Of a stretch of 64,000 bases of DNA, positions 53,307-61,468 are shown piece after piece. How positions within the stretch are numbered: position 1 is the stretch's first letter; the number at the start of each line of letters is the position of its first letter. The stretch is from Candidatus Nanopelagicus limnes. Lineage in GTDB: Bacteria > Actinomycetota > Actinomycetes > Nanopelagicales > Nanopelagicaceae. The position numbers and the translations under genes are program-made. Location: positions 434,001 to 498,000 of the forward strand of contig NZ_CP016768.2 of assembly GCF_002287885.2 (NCBI RefSeq), given 5' to 3'. The notes below the pieces were generated by a model. That model saw only the letters and a program-made list of their open reading frames with translations, ran no database searches and was not told the origin of the DNA.

Positions 53307-54644
53307 ATGAACGCTAACTCGATATTTACCCCAGGCCTGGTGGCAGCCCAGCAACCAACCTGGCCAGATGCGGCTGCAGTAAAGGCGGCAGTAACTGAGT
53401 TAGAGAGTTTTCCACCCTTAGTTTTTGCTGGTGAATGTGACAATTTAAAGAAGCGAATTGGCGAAGCAGCATTAGGTAATGCCTTCTGGCTTCAAGGTGG
53501 TGATTGCGCTGAAACATTTGTAGCCGCAACTGCTGACTCAATTAGAAATCGAATTAAGACAATTTTGCAGATGGCAGCGGTACTTCAATACTTCTCATCA
53601 CTTCCGGTGGTTAAGGTGGGTCGAATGGCAGGCCAGTTTGCTAAGCCACGCAGTAATGACAATGAAACTCGGGATGGTCAAACTCTGCCTGCTTATCGCG
53701 GGGATGCTGTTAATGATCTTGAGTTCACGAAAGAGGCAAGAACTCCAGATCCAAAGCGATTAGTTCGGGTATATAACACCTCGTCTGCAACATTAAATTT
53801 AGTACGAGCCTTCACACAAGGTGGGTTTGCTGATCTGCGCCAGGTGCATAGTTGGAATAAGGGATTTGCAGCTGATGCCAGATTTAGCGCTCGCTATGAG
53901 GAAATGGCAAATGAAATTGGCCGAGCAATTCAGTTTATGCAATCAGCAGGTGTTGATCCAGAATCATTTAAATCTGTTGATTTCTACTCAAGCCATGAAG
54001 CTTTAATTCTTGAATACGAGAAGGCACTAACTCGAATCGATTCAAGAACGAATAATCCTTATGATGTATCAGCACATTTTGTTTGGATAGGTGAGCGCAC
54101 TCGTCAATTAGATGGTGCTCATATGGACTTTGCTTCAAAGATTCACAATCCAATTGGTGTAAAGCTTGGTCCGAAAAGCACGCCAGAGGAAGCTTTAGCT
54201 ATTATTAAAAAGCTAAATCCTGATAATGAACCAGGACGTCTAACATTTATAACCAGAATGGGTGCTGGAGTGATACGAGAAAAACTCCCAGCGCTAATTG
54301 ATGCAGTTACTAAATCTGGAGCCATCGTGCTTTGGGTATGCGACCCAATGCATGGCAATACATATGAAGCGCCAAGTGGGTATAAAACTAGAAAATTTGA
54401 TGATGTTATTGATGAAGTTAAGGGCTTCTTTGAGGTACACAAGAAATTAGGAACTCATCCTGGTGGAATACATATTGAGTTAACTGGAGATGATGTAACT
54501 GAGTGTGTTGGTGGTGGAGAAGCAATTAGTCACGAAGATTTATCTTCAAGATATGAAAGTGCTTGTGATCCAAGACTAAATCACACCCAATCTCTTGAAC
54601 TAGCCTTTTTGGTTGCAGAGATGCTTCGAGATCGCAGAAAGTAA
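53307..54644 (+). CDS. aroG: Class II 3-deoxy-7-phosphoheptulonate synthase
   Basis: First step of the shikimate pathway: PEP plus erythrose 4-phosphate to DAHP. 445 residues, plant/actinobacterial type II, with LQGGDCAETF near 62-71 (metal-binding cysteine), KVGRMAGQFAKPRS near 103-116, and WVCDPMHGNT near 343-352. Apparently a single-gene unit behind its own -10 element. Confidence 0.96.
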   Translation: MNANSIFTPGLVAAQQPTWPDAAAVKAAVTELESFPPLVFAGECDNLKKRIGEAALGNAFWLQGGDCAETFVAATADSIRNRIKTILQMAAVLQYFSSLPVVKVGRMAGQFAKPRSNDNETRDGQTLPAYRGDAVNDLEFTKEARTPDPKRLVRVYNTSSATLNLVRAFTQGGFADLRQVHSWNKGFAADARFSARYEEMANEIGRAIQFMQSAGVDPESFKSVDFYSSHEALILEYEKALTRIDSRTNNPYDVSAHFVWIGERTRQLDGAHMDFASKIHNPIGVKLGPKSTPEEALAIIKKLNPDNEPGRLTFITRMGAGVIREKLPALIDAVTKSGAIVLWVCDPMHGNTYEAPSGYKTRKFDDVIDEVKGFFEVHKKLGTHPGGIHIELTGDDVTECVGGGEAISHEDLSSRYESACDPRLNHTQSLELAFLVAEMLRDRRK

Positions 54645-54670
54645 CTCTTTTCTAATCTGTAGTTCTCAGT

Positions 54671-54676
54671 TAAAGT
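54671..54676 (+). promoter_or_regulatory. Putative -10 box, leaderless promoter of ogt
   Basis: TAAAGT ends six bases before the ATG at 54683. The intervening CTGAGG could alternatively be read as a weak Shine-Dalgarno. Confidence 0.4.
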
Positions 54677-54682
54677 CTGAGG

Positions 54683-55174
54683 ATGCTTCACAGTGCCACC
54701 CATAAAACTCCAATTGGAGATTTGAGTATCATCGTTGAAGAACATATTTTGCTTGCAGCAGGCTTTAAATCTTTAGAGAATTTGATAGATCGATTATCAC
54801 CAATCGATGCTAATAAAGAGATGAAACATATTGGCAAGATCCCAGTTATATCCGAATTGATTTCAGATTACTTTGACGGGGATTTAAACGCATTTAATCC
54901 AATTAAAGTAAGGCAACCAGGAGCAAAATTTTCGCAAGAAGTTTGGAAAGCTATGAGGAAAATTCCAGCTGGAAAAACTCTTTCTTATGCTGAACTAGCT
55001 AAGCGAGCAGGATCTGCTGATGCAATTAGGGCTGCTGGTACTGCTTGTGGCAACAATTTAATTGCACCAATAATCCCATGCCATCGAATAATCAAAAGTG
55101 GTGGCGCGTTGGGAAATTATGGTTACGGTATAAAAGTTAAAGAATGGTTACTTACGCACGAGGGCGCTTTTTAG
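54683..55174 (+). CDS. ogt: Methylated-DNA--protein-cysteine methyltransferase
   Basis: Suicide repair enzyme taking alkyl groups from O6-guanine. 163 residues with acceptor Cys133 in IIPCHRII, the upstream recognition helix AIRAAGTACGNNLIAPI and the FSQEVWKAMRKIPAGKTLSY segment near 83-102. Its last 27 bases overlap the convergent threonine aldolase gene. Confidence 0.95.
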   Translation: MLHSATHKTPIGDLSIIVEEHILLAAGFKSLENLIDRLSPIDANKEMKHIGKIPVISELISDYFDGDLNAFNPIKVRQPGAKFSQEVWKAMRKIPAGKTLSYAELAKRAGSADAIRAAGTACGNNLIAPIIPCHRIIKSGGALGNYGYGIKVKEWLLTHEGAF

Positions 55175-56206
55175 TATCTCTGGCAGGACTTGATTTACTA
55201 AGTTGATATCTGAATCATCCAGATCTAGATGAGTTACAAGTCTTAAATAATTCGGACCTAACGGACCAGTTAGTACGCCTTTTTCTTTAAGTTGAGCGGC
55301 TAACTCCGGGGCCGTGATATTTAAACTAGATAGATCTAAGCCCACAATATTTGTATCTACTAGCTCGGGTGTGATTACGGCCGGTGCAATTTTTGATACT
55401 TGCTCGGCAATTGATTTCGCCCGCAGATGATCATTTTTTAGGTACTTAATATTGTTCTCTAAGGCATAGTGGCCAGCAGCAGCAATAAGTCCTACTTGTC
55501 GCATTCCGCCACCGTAGCGTTTGCGCCACTGTCTTGCCTTACTGATCCTTTCCTTTGAAGAGATCATTAGTGAGCCAATTGGAGCTCCAAGACCTTTTGA
55601 TAGGCACACACTTAAGGTATCAAAGTGTTTTCCATAATCTTTTAAACTTACTCCAGTTGCAACATGTGCGTTCCAGATTCGTGCACCATCTAGATGCATT
55701 GAAATTCCAAGTTTTTGAGTTTCTTGGCGAAGTTTTTTTATTTCTTCAATTGGTTGCACAGTTCCACCACCAAAATTATGAGTATTCTCAATAGCAATTG
55801 CGGTAGTTGATACTAAATAAGGTCCAGAGTCGGGTCTTGCAATGTTTAATACATCTTCTGCCTTCAATAGGCCACGTTCTGCTAACCATGTCCTAGTAGT
55901 AATTCCACTAAAAACTGCACCTGCTCCTAGCTCTGCTCTAACAATGTGTGAATTTGTCTCAGTTAATAACTCTTCACCGGGTGCTACTAACATCCGGATT
56001 GCTAATTGATTTGCTAAAGAACCAGTTGGGCAAAAAAGAGCGGCTTCATGACCAAATAAATCTGCAACTCGTTCTTCAAGGGAATTAACAGTTGGATCTT
56101 CACCATAAACATCATCGCCAACCTCAGCAGAAACCATGAACTTTCGCATTTCATCTGAAGGCTTAGTTAAGGTGTCCGACCTAAGATCAACTACTTTATT
56201 TGCCAC
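55148..56206 (-). CDS. Low-specificity L-threonine aldolase (beta-eliminating lyase family)
   Basis: PLP enzyme of 352 residues that splits threonine or allo-threonine to glycine and acetaldehyde. Begins VVDLRSDTLTKPSDEMR, PLP-binding Lys204 in CLSKGLGAPIGS, Asp173 in MHLDGARIWN. GTG start overlapping the upstream EamA gene by 11 bases. Family members can act on other beta-hydroxy amino acids. The third gene of a minus-strand run nfo-EamA-threonine aldolase; an amino acid exporter role for the EamA partner is conceivable. Confidence 0.92.
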   Translation of the reverse strand: MANKVVDLRSDTLTKPSDEMRKFMVSAEVGDDVYGEDPTVNSLEERVADLFGHEAALFCPTGSLANQLAIRMLVAPGEELLTETNSHIVRAELGAGAVFSGITTRTWLAERGLLKAEDVLNIARPDSGPYLVSTTAIAIENTHNFGGGTVQPIEEIKKLRQETQKLGISMHLDGARIWNAHVATGVSLKDYGKHFDTLSVCLSKGLGAPIGSLMISSKERISKARQWRKRYGGGMRQVGLIAAAGHYALENNIKYLKNDHLRAKSIAEQVSKIAPAVITPELVDTNIVGLDLSSLNITAPELAAQLKEKGVLTGPLGPNYLRLVTHLDLDDSDINLVNQVLPEILKSALVRK

Positions 56207-57077
56207 TGTTATTTACTCCTGAGTTTGTGTGTTTTGAATCCGACCAAATTACCAGTGCCATGGCGATTAATACTAGGGTTCCACCAGAAATTATCCGCAA
56301 AGTTAGTGGATCATTATCAAAGTAGAGTCCAAAAAATAGTGCAAAAGGAGTTTCCATAGCTAGTAAAACTCCGGCAACGGTAGCGCTCATAATTGATTGG
56401 GCCTTGACTTGGATAAGGAATCCCAAAAATGTTGCAAAGAACGCGGTATAGAAAACTGCCGACCAAACTCCGTTATCTGGTGGCAGCTGAAAACCATCTT
56501 TTAACGACAGAGCAAAGAAAATTACTGCTGAAACTAAAATTTGTATCAATGTTAATGCGTAGGTGTTTTCTCCATCACTCCATTCACCTAAGGCAACAAT
56601 TTGTCCAGCAAAGAGTAAGGCAGAGATCAAAACTAAGATTTCTCCGATACCAAAAGAGATGCCATTAAATGAAATAAAGTAAAGACCAATTGTTGCCACA
56701 AGCACTGCTAGCCATTGAACCTTAAAAATTTCTCGCTTTAGAAGTATCCAAGAAATAAGGGGAGTAAAGACTAAGTAAAGACCTGTTATAAAACCGGTAT
56801 TAGAAACTGTTGTCTGGGTGAGTCCAAATGTTTGGAATATGAATCCACTGCAAAGGAGTAATCCAATCAGTACTGCCCGTTTAACAAATTTACGGTCTAA
56901 CCCAGTTAATGACTTTGGTTTGTAGAAGAACATAAAAGCAGCTGCCAGAATAAATCTACTGGCCAAAAAGGAGTAAACATCCTGACGCACTAGGGAATCC
57001 TTCATAACCAAGAAAGCACCACCCCAGACTGCAGTGGTAGCAAGCAGTCCTAGGTAGAGAAATACTTTAACTTTCAT
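56196..57077 (-). CDS. EamA/DMT-family transporter
   Basis: 293 residues, about ten helices in two EamA repeats (FGLTQTTVSNTGFITGLYLVF typifies the first). Probably an exporter of amino acids or other metabolites; substrate unknown. Starts directly after the nfo stop and overlaps the threonine aldolase gene, so all three are likely one transcript. Confidence 0.88.
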   Translation of the reverse strand: MKVKVFLYLGLLATTAVWGGAFLVMKDSLVRQDVYSFLASRFILAAAFMFFYKPKSLTGLDRKFVKRAVLIGLLLCSGFIFQTFGLTQTTVSNTGFITGLYLVFTPLISWILLKREIFKVQWLAVLVATIGLYFISFNGISFGIGEILVLISALLFAGQIVALGEWSDGENTYALTLIQILVSAVIFFALSLKDGFQLPPDNGVWSAVFYTAFFATFLGFLIQVKAQSIMSATVAGVLLAMETPFALFFGLYFDNDPLTLRIISGGTLVLIAMALVIWSDSKHTNSGVNNSGK

Positions 57078-57944
57078 TTATTTATCTCGCATCTTTTTTA
57101 ACATGGCAACTTCACTGCCATGCTCTGCTTCAGCCCCTGGGGTTTCCAGTATTAATGGTGCGTTTAAAACTGCTGGATGGGCCAATAACTCTATGAATGG
57201 TTTGCTGCCAATTTCACCCTTACCAATATTTTGATGACGATCTTTTAGATTACCGCAGATATCCATTGAATCATTTGCGTGAATTAATTGAATTCGCTCT
57301 AAGCCTGCAATCTTTACCAATAAATCCAAAGTTTCAGTCATGCCGCCAGGCTTTTTGATGTCATGACCAGCAGCAAAAACGTGACAGGTATCAAGACAAA
57401 CGCCAACTTTTGGGTGCCACTCCAGGGCTTCAAAATACTTAGTCAGATCATCTAATTTCTTTACTAAAGATTGGCCTTGGCCTGCAGTTGGCTCAAGCAG
57501 CAGCCATGGGTCATCATCTTTTAAGTTATTTAGGATTGGCATAACACCTTCATGAATTTGCTGCCAAGCCTTATCAACATGAGATTCATCAACAGCAGAG
57601 CCGGTATGGACAACTACACCTTTGGCACCGATTTCTTTTCCTCGCTTGAGAGAATATGCAGTTGCCGCTAATGAATTTTCATAAGTTGAAACTGTGGGCG
57701 AACCTAAATTAATTAAGAACGAAGCATGCACATAAGCTTCAATATTGTGCTCAGCAGTCTTGGCTTTAAAAGCCTCATCCATTGCTGGGTTGGGTGCTGA
57801 AGTTGCCCAAGTTCTAGGGCTTGATGCAAAAACTTGAATCGCTTCAGCTTTAATCGTTAATGCATACTCGATTGATCGTGTGGCCATGCCTCCAGAGGTC
57901 GGAACATGTGCTCCGATTTTTGGAAGTGATTTAGCTTTAGCCAT
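57078..57944 (-). CDS. nfo: Endonuclease IV (AP endonuclease)
   Basis: Cuts DNA at abasic sites in base excision repair. 288 residues, AP2 TIM barrel with three zinc ions; visible motifs are KIGAHVPTSGGM near 10-21, LLLEPTAGQG near 146-155, VGVCLDTCHVFAAGHD near 180-195 and LIHANDS near 219-225. Complements MutM encoded elsewhere in the window. Preceded by a -10-like hexamer six bases before the ATG. Confidence 0.95.
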   Translation of the reverse strand: MAKAKSLPKIGAHVPTSGGMATRSIEYALTIKAEAIQVFASSPRTWATSAPNPAMDEAFKAKTAEHNIEAYVHASFLINLGSPTVSTYENSLAATAYSLKRGKEIGAKGVVVHTGSAVDESHVDKAWQQIHEGVMPILNNLKDDDPWLLLEPTAGQGQSLVKKLDDLTKYFEALEWHPKVGVCLDTCHVFAAGHDIKKPGGMTETLDLLVKIAGLERIQLIHANDSMDICGNLKDRHQNIGKGEIGSKPFIELLAHPAVLNAPLILETPGAEAEHGSEVAMLKKMRDK

Positions 57945-57950
57945 CAGGGG

Positions 57951-57956
57951 AGCCTA
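57951..57956 (-). promoter_or_regulatory. Putative -10 box, leaderless promoter of nfo
   Basis: TAGGCT (minus strand) ends six bases before the ATG at 57944. The CCCCTG between cannot serve as a Shine-Dalgarno. Confidence 0.45.
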
Positions 57957-57978
57957 CCTGAGAGGTGGCTAATTTCAT

Positions 57979-59880
57979 CTATCTTAAAGTGAGCGTAATT
58001 ACAGCGCCTTGTTTAACTCTTGTACCAATTGCTGGTGAAATGTTATTTACTTTTCCAACGCCCTTGATTACAACTTTAAGTCCTAAATTCTCAATATCTA
58101 AGCTAGCGTCGTTTTTATTTTTACCTAAAACGTTTGGCACAAAAACAAACTCTGGTCCTTTAGATACAACTACTGCAATTTTGCTCCCCAATTCAATTGA
58201 ATCAGATTTGTCAGGAGTTTGAGAGATTACCTGACCTTTGAAAATGCTATCGCTAAATTTATATGTAACGTCCACATCGAAACCCTGATCAGTTAACTCT
58301 GATAATGCCTCGTCGCCACCTTTACCTACAAAAGATTTGAGAGAGATTTTTTCGATTCCCTTACTTACTTCAATATTTACAATTGACTTACGTTTAACTG
58401 CTTCGCCACTTTTTGGGTCAGACCGGACCACAAATCCTGAAGCTAGTTGCATATCAAATACTTCATTGATATCACCAACTGTTAATCCAAGCTCAGAAAG
58501 TTTTTGAGAAGCAACATCAGGTGTTAATCCTTTAAGATCTGGAATTTGAATCCGCTCTTGACCTTTGGAAATCACTAAGCCAACTGTGCCAGCGGGAGAA
58601 ACCTTTCCACCGCCACCAGGTTTTGATGAAATCACTTTACCTTTTTCAATATCTTCACTGAACACCTCTTCGGCAACTTCAGTTTCAAGCCCTAATTTTG
58701 AAAGTGTTGATTTAGCTTCAGATTGAGTCAGCCCAACTAATGAAGGTACAGAGATTTTTCCTACACCTAAGAATGTATACCCACCAAAAATCAATCCAGA
58801 TAGAAGCAAGAGAGCGATTATTCGATTACGCCTTACTCTTCTAGAAACCTTGCGTTTTTTAGTTCTCACTGAATCCTCTGGCTTAGAAACATTAATAGGC
58901 TTAGTAGAGATTAATTGAGAAGTTTTTTCTTTCAAGCCTCCAAAGGCAGAACCCACGGAAACTTTCTTTCGCTTACTAATTTTAGGCACTACTGGTGGCA
59001 AATCAAGTTCCAAACTTAATTGTCTGCGTTTTGGATCTAGTTTTGCTTGAATATCACGGACCTTATTAAGTAACTCTTCAGCATCTTTTGGTCTCTGATC
59101 AGGATTTGGTGCGGTTGCGTCAAATACTAGATCTGCAATTACCTCTGGAATATTGCTGTTTATCTGATTAATTCTTGGAATACGGTCATTGACATGGCGA
59201 TATGCAATTTGAATTGGTGTTTCACCATCGTATGGTTTCTTACCGATTAACATCTCAAACAAAACAATGCCAATTGCGTAAATATCACTACGGGCATCAG
59301 CAACACCTCGTTGCACCTGCTCCGGGGATAAATAAGAGACGCTACCAAGCACAACGCTTGATTCGGCAGTCATGGTTTGAGCCATGGAGGTGTTTCTAGC
59401 CAAACCAAAGTCAGCAACTTTTATTCGACCATCCTTTGAAATCAAAATGTTCTCAGGCTTAATATCTCGATGAATGATTCCAATTTTATGTGCTGCTGCT
59501 AGGGCGCTAAGGACTGGATTTATTATTTGAATAGTTTGCTCAGTATTAAGCACGCCATTTTCGTTTAGGAAATCCCTAAGGGTTGTGCCCTCAACTAATT
59601 CCATTACGAGAAATACTGCGGGTGGACCACCTTCATTCCAACCTTGATCTTGAATCGAAACTATATTTGGATGAGATAGCGCAGCAGTTGCCTTCGCCTC
59701 TTTAATGAATCTTGAAACAAATGCCTCATCATTAGCTAGATGGGCATGCATGATTTTTACCGCTACTGGCCGATCAAGCCGAGTGTCAATGCCGGCATAA
59801 ATTGTTGCCATTCCACCAGCTGCCAAACGCCGTTGAAGCAGATAGCGATTATCAATCAGCTCACCGGTTAGATCAGACAC
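57979..59880 (-). CDS. pknB: Serine/threonine protein kinase with four PASTA domains (PknB-like)
   Basis: Membrane receptor kinase that senses peptidoglycan or muropeptides and controls growth and division. 633 residues: kinase domain about 12-275 with Lys42 (VAVKIM), HRD at 137-139 and DFG at 157-159; basic juxtamembrane linker; one transmembrane helix at about 353-371; four PASTA repeats from about 376 to the end. GTG start behind a -10-like TAAACT. The usual companions (pknA, rodA, pbpA, pstP, FHA genes) are not beside it; neighbours are nfo and the thiamine genes. Confidence 0.94.
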   Translation of the reverse strand: MSDLTGELIDNRYLLQRRLAAGGMATIYAGIDTRLDRPVAVKIMHAHLANDEAFVSRFIKEAKATAALSHPNIVSIQDQGWNEGGPPAVFLVMELVEGTTLRDFLNENGVLNTEQTIQIINPVLSALAAAHKIGIIHRDIKPENILISKDGRIKVADFGLARNTSMAQTMTAESSVVLGSVSYLSPEQVQRGVADARSDIYAIGIVLFEMLIGKKPYDGETPIQIAYRHVNDRIPRINQINSNIPEVIADLVFDATAPNPDQRPKDAEELLNKVRDIQAKLDPKRRQLSLELDLPPVVPKISKRKKVSVGSAFGGLKEKTSQLISTKPINVSKPEDSVRTKKRKVSRRVRRNRIIALLLLSGLIFGGYTFLGVGKISVPSLVGLTQSEAKSTLSKLGLETEVAEEVFSEDIEKGKVISSKPGGGGKVSPAGTVGLVISKGQERIQIPDLKGLTPDVASQKLSELGLTVGDINEVFDMQLASGFVVRSDPKSGEAVKRKSIVNIEVSKGIEKISLKSFVGKGGDEALSELTDQGFDVDVTYKFSDSIFKGQVISQTPDKSDSIELGSKIAVVVSKGPEFVFVPNVLGKNKNDASLDIENLGLKVVIKGVGKVNNISPAIGTRVKQGAVITLTLR

Positions 59881-59886
59881 AACGAA

Positions 59887-59892
59887 AGTTTA
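59887..59892 (-). promoter_or_regulatory. Putative -10 box, leaderless promoter of pknB
   Basis: TAAACT (minus strand) ends six bases before the GTG at 59880, in the 36-base gap after the P-loop kinase gene. Confidence 0.45.
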
Positions 59893-59916
59893 GAGAGAAA
59901 GTTTGAAATTTATAGT

Positions 59917-60462
59917 TTAAGGCACGCCAGATATCGTGTAATCCGCAACTTTATCGGTTAATTCAGCAGAGAAATGTTTATTTTGGTCTTTTAAGAAATT
60001 TAGCATTTCTGTTTTAACCTTCTCGCCATCTCGAGCAATCACCCGTTCAAAACCAGACTCGGCATCAAATTCCACCCAAATGATTCTCGAAAGTATTTTA
60101 CGAAAAGCACTTTGCCCTGCCCCAACACCCTCCAGTAACAAAGTTTGAGTGGGGGCAACTTTTATGGCTTCATCAAAAACGTTTTGATGCCAATTAAATT
60201 TTTTATAAATAACTTCATGGCCCTTTAGAAAAGGATTAAGGATTTCATCACAAACTCGCCTAGTTAAATCCTGTGATAATGGATCCTTCCAGCCACTGTA
60301 TAAATCATCCATATGAACTACTTGGCAATCGGGTATGTCTGACTGCAACTGCAAAGCTAAAGTAGTTTTGCCTGAACCTGCAACGCCATCGATTGCAAAT
60401 ACTCGTGGGGAAGTGGTTTCAATTTTCGCTAGGTTATTAAGTAACGTTTGATAGTTAATCAA
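59917..60462 (-). CDS. P-loop kinase of uridine-kinase type, candidate thiamine-salvage kinase
   Basis: About 181 residues from a TTG at 60462, with Walker A GVAGSGKT at 26-33, an acidic HMDDLY motif in the position of the uridine kinase substrate-binding DSFY, and a LEGVGAGQ strand. An ATG 17 codons earlier would add a tail overlapping pnuT with no family resemblance. It overlaps the pnuT stop by eight bases, so both come under the TPP riboswitch. That context suggests it phosphorylates imported thiamine or a precursor, but family members act on nucleosides, nucleotides and other small alcohols, and the substrate is unproven. Confidence 0.75.
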   Translation of the reverse strand: MINYQTLLNNLAKIETTSPRVFAIDGVAGSGKTTLALQLQSDIPDCQVVHMDDLYSGWKDPLSQDLTRRVCDEILNPFLKGHEVIYKKFNWHQNVFDEAIKVAPTQTLLLEGVGAGQSAFRKILSRIIWVEFDAESGFERVIARDGEKVKTEMLNFLKDQNKHFSAELTDKVADYTISGVP

Positions 60463-61006
60463 TTTTGAATTTTTCAGACTCTTGGCGCCATCGCACCCAG
60501 CCCCAAATGGCAATACCTGTGAAGATTAAATACAAAAAGCCAGTTAAATACAATTCACCTTTAAAGTACTGATAGGTATAGGCAAGATCGACAATTACCC
60601 ACAATGGCCAAGCCTCATATCGTTGCCAAATCATTAGCAATTGGGCAATAACACTGCCGACAAATCCAAAGGATTCAATGGCAGAAGAAGTTGCTCCGAT
60701 ATTTATCAATAATGGCCAGATAGCAAGGGATGACACAATCAAAATTGCCACTAATGAGATTCGCTCTTTTGTGTGAGATTTTCTAGGTTTGACTCCTTTT
60801 GGTCCCCAGCCAAACCAACCCCAAATTCCGCCAGCTATAAAAATGAATTGAAGCGAGGCACTTGCATAGTATTGAGATTGAAAAAACAAGATTGCGTAGA
60901 GAAGAGAACTAACTCCCCACCAAGGCCATGTTATGCGTGGACCTAGCACACCAAGAATTACACCTGTTAGCGAAGTAATAAAAGCGAAAAATTCTAAAAT
61001 AGACAT
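60455..61006 (-). CDS. pnuT: PnuC-family vitamin transporter, probable thiamine transporter PnuT
   Basis: 183-residue membrane protein with about seven helices in the PnuC arrangement: WPWWGVSSLLYAILFFQSQ near 28-46, SLQFIFIAGGIWGWFGW near 51-67 and a matching WPLWVIVDLAYTYQYF half. I use the ATG at 61006, preceded by AAAGGGG at good spacing; the ORF extends 13 codons further but that region is riboswitch. PnuC imports nicotinamide riboside, PnuX riboflavin and PnuT thiamine; the upstream TPP riboswitch points to thiamine. Confidence 0.87.
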   Translation of the reverse strand: MSILEFFAFITSLTGVILGVLGPRITWPWWGVSSLLYAILFFQSQYYASASLQFIFIAGGIWGWFGWGPKGVKPRKSHTKERISLVAILIVSSLAIWPLLINIGATSSAIESFGFVGSVIAQLLMIWQRYEAWPLWVIVDLAYTYQYFKGELYLTGFLYLIFTGIAIWGWVRWRQESEKFKID

Positions 61007-61009
61007 GAT

Positions 61010-61100
61010 GAACCCCTTTCCAATTCGCATTATCGAACTGGTCAACCGGTCGGCCTGAATTTCAAGCCCTCTCAGCTAAATTTCTTAGCTCCCGTGTTAT
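61010..61100 (-). promoter_or_regulatory. TPP riboswitch (THI element) controlling pnuT
   Basis: On the minus strand the leader contains, in order, ACACGGGAGC, a GCTAA-TTAGC stem followed by CTGAGAG, and CGATAATGCG closing a long helix (CCAGTTCG/CGAATTGG), then AAAGGGG. These are the conserved elements of the thiamine pyrophosphate aptamer (CUGAGA loop and GAUAAUGC). The closing AAAGGGG is also the pnuT Shine-Dalgarno, so ligand binding would hide the ribosome site: translational repression when TPP is abundant. Confidence 0.9.
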
Positions 61101-61132
61101 TTATCTTAGCCTAAAAGAAAGTTGTCTATAGT
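61100..61132. promoter_or_regulatory. Overlapping divergent promoters of pnuT (minus) and crtYc (plus)
   Basis: For pnuT: TAGACA (61128-61123) and GATAAA (61105-61100) with 17-base spacing on the minus strand. For crtYc: TATAGT (61127-61132) on the plus strand, six bases before the GTG at 61139. The -35 of one overlaps the -10 of the other, so the two genes may compete for polymerase. Confidence 0.5.
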
Positions 61133-61138
61133 TAGCAA

Positions 61139-61468
61139 GTGTTGAAATTCGGTTACATGGCAATGATCCTATTCACAATCATTGGTTCCTTTTGGCTTGA
61201 GGTTGTTTTAAAGATAGGCGTCTTAAGGCGCGTCAAAAGATTAGTGTTGAGCATTTTGCCTGTTTCAGTATTTTTCCTGGCTTGGGATGCATATGCAATT
61301 GCCCAAGGACATTGGTATTTTGATAAGGAGCAAATACTAGGAATTTTTGGACCATTTGATATTCCTTTAGAAGAGTTTTTGTTTTTTACATTTATTCCGA
61401 TTGCAGCTGTTATGACAATTGAAGCTGTTCGAACTGTCAAAAAGCACTGGCCTGTGGGGGATGAGTGA
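61139..61468 (+). CDS. crtYc: Lycopene cyclase subunit CrtYc
   Basis: 109-residue membrane protein with three helices. HWYFD at 58-62 and PLEEFLFF at 76-83 are the motifs of the heterodimeric actinobacterial lycopene cyclase, which is also the archaeal/fungal type. Together with CrtYd it cyclises lycopene ends to beta-carotene (or related rings). GTG start, apparently leaderless behind TATAGT. Overlaps crtYd by four bases. Confidence 0.9.
   Translation: MLKFGYMAMILFTIIGSFWLEVVLKIGVLRRVKRLVLSILPVSVFFLAWDAYAIAQGHWYFDKEQILGIFGPFDIPLEEFLFFTFIPIAAVMTIEAVRTVKKHWPVGDE

Noticed and set aside
61007-61045. Longer N-terminus for the PnuT-like protein
   Set aside because: The extra 13 codons lie in the TPP aptamer, and the ATG at 61006 has a well-spaced AAAGGGG.
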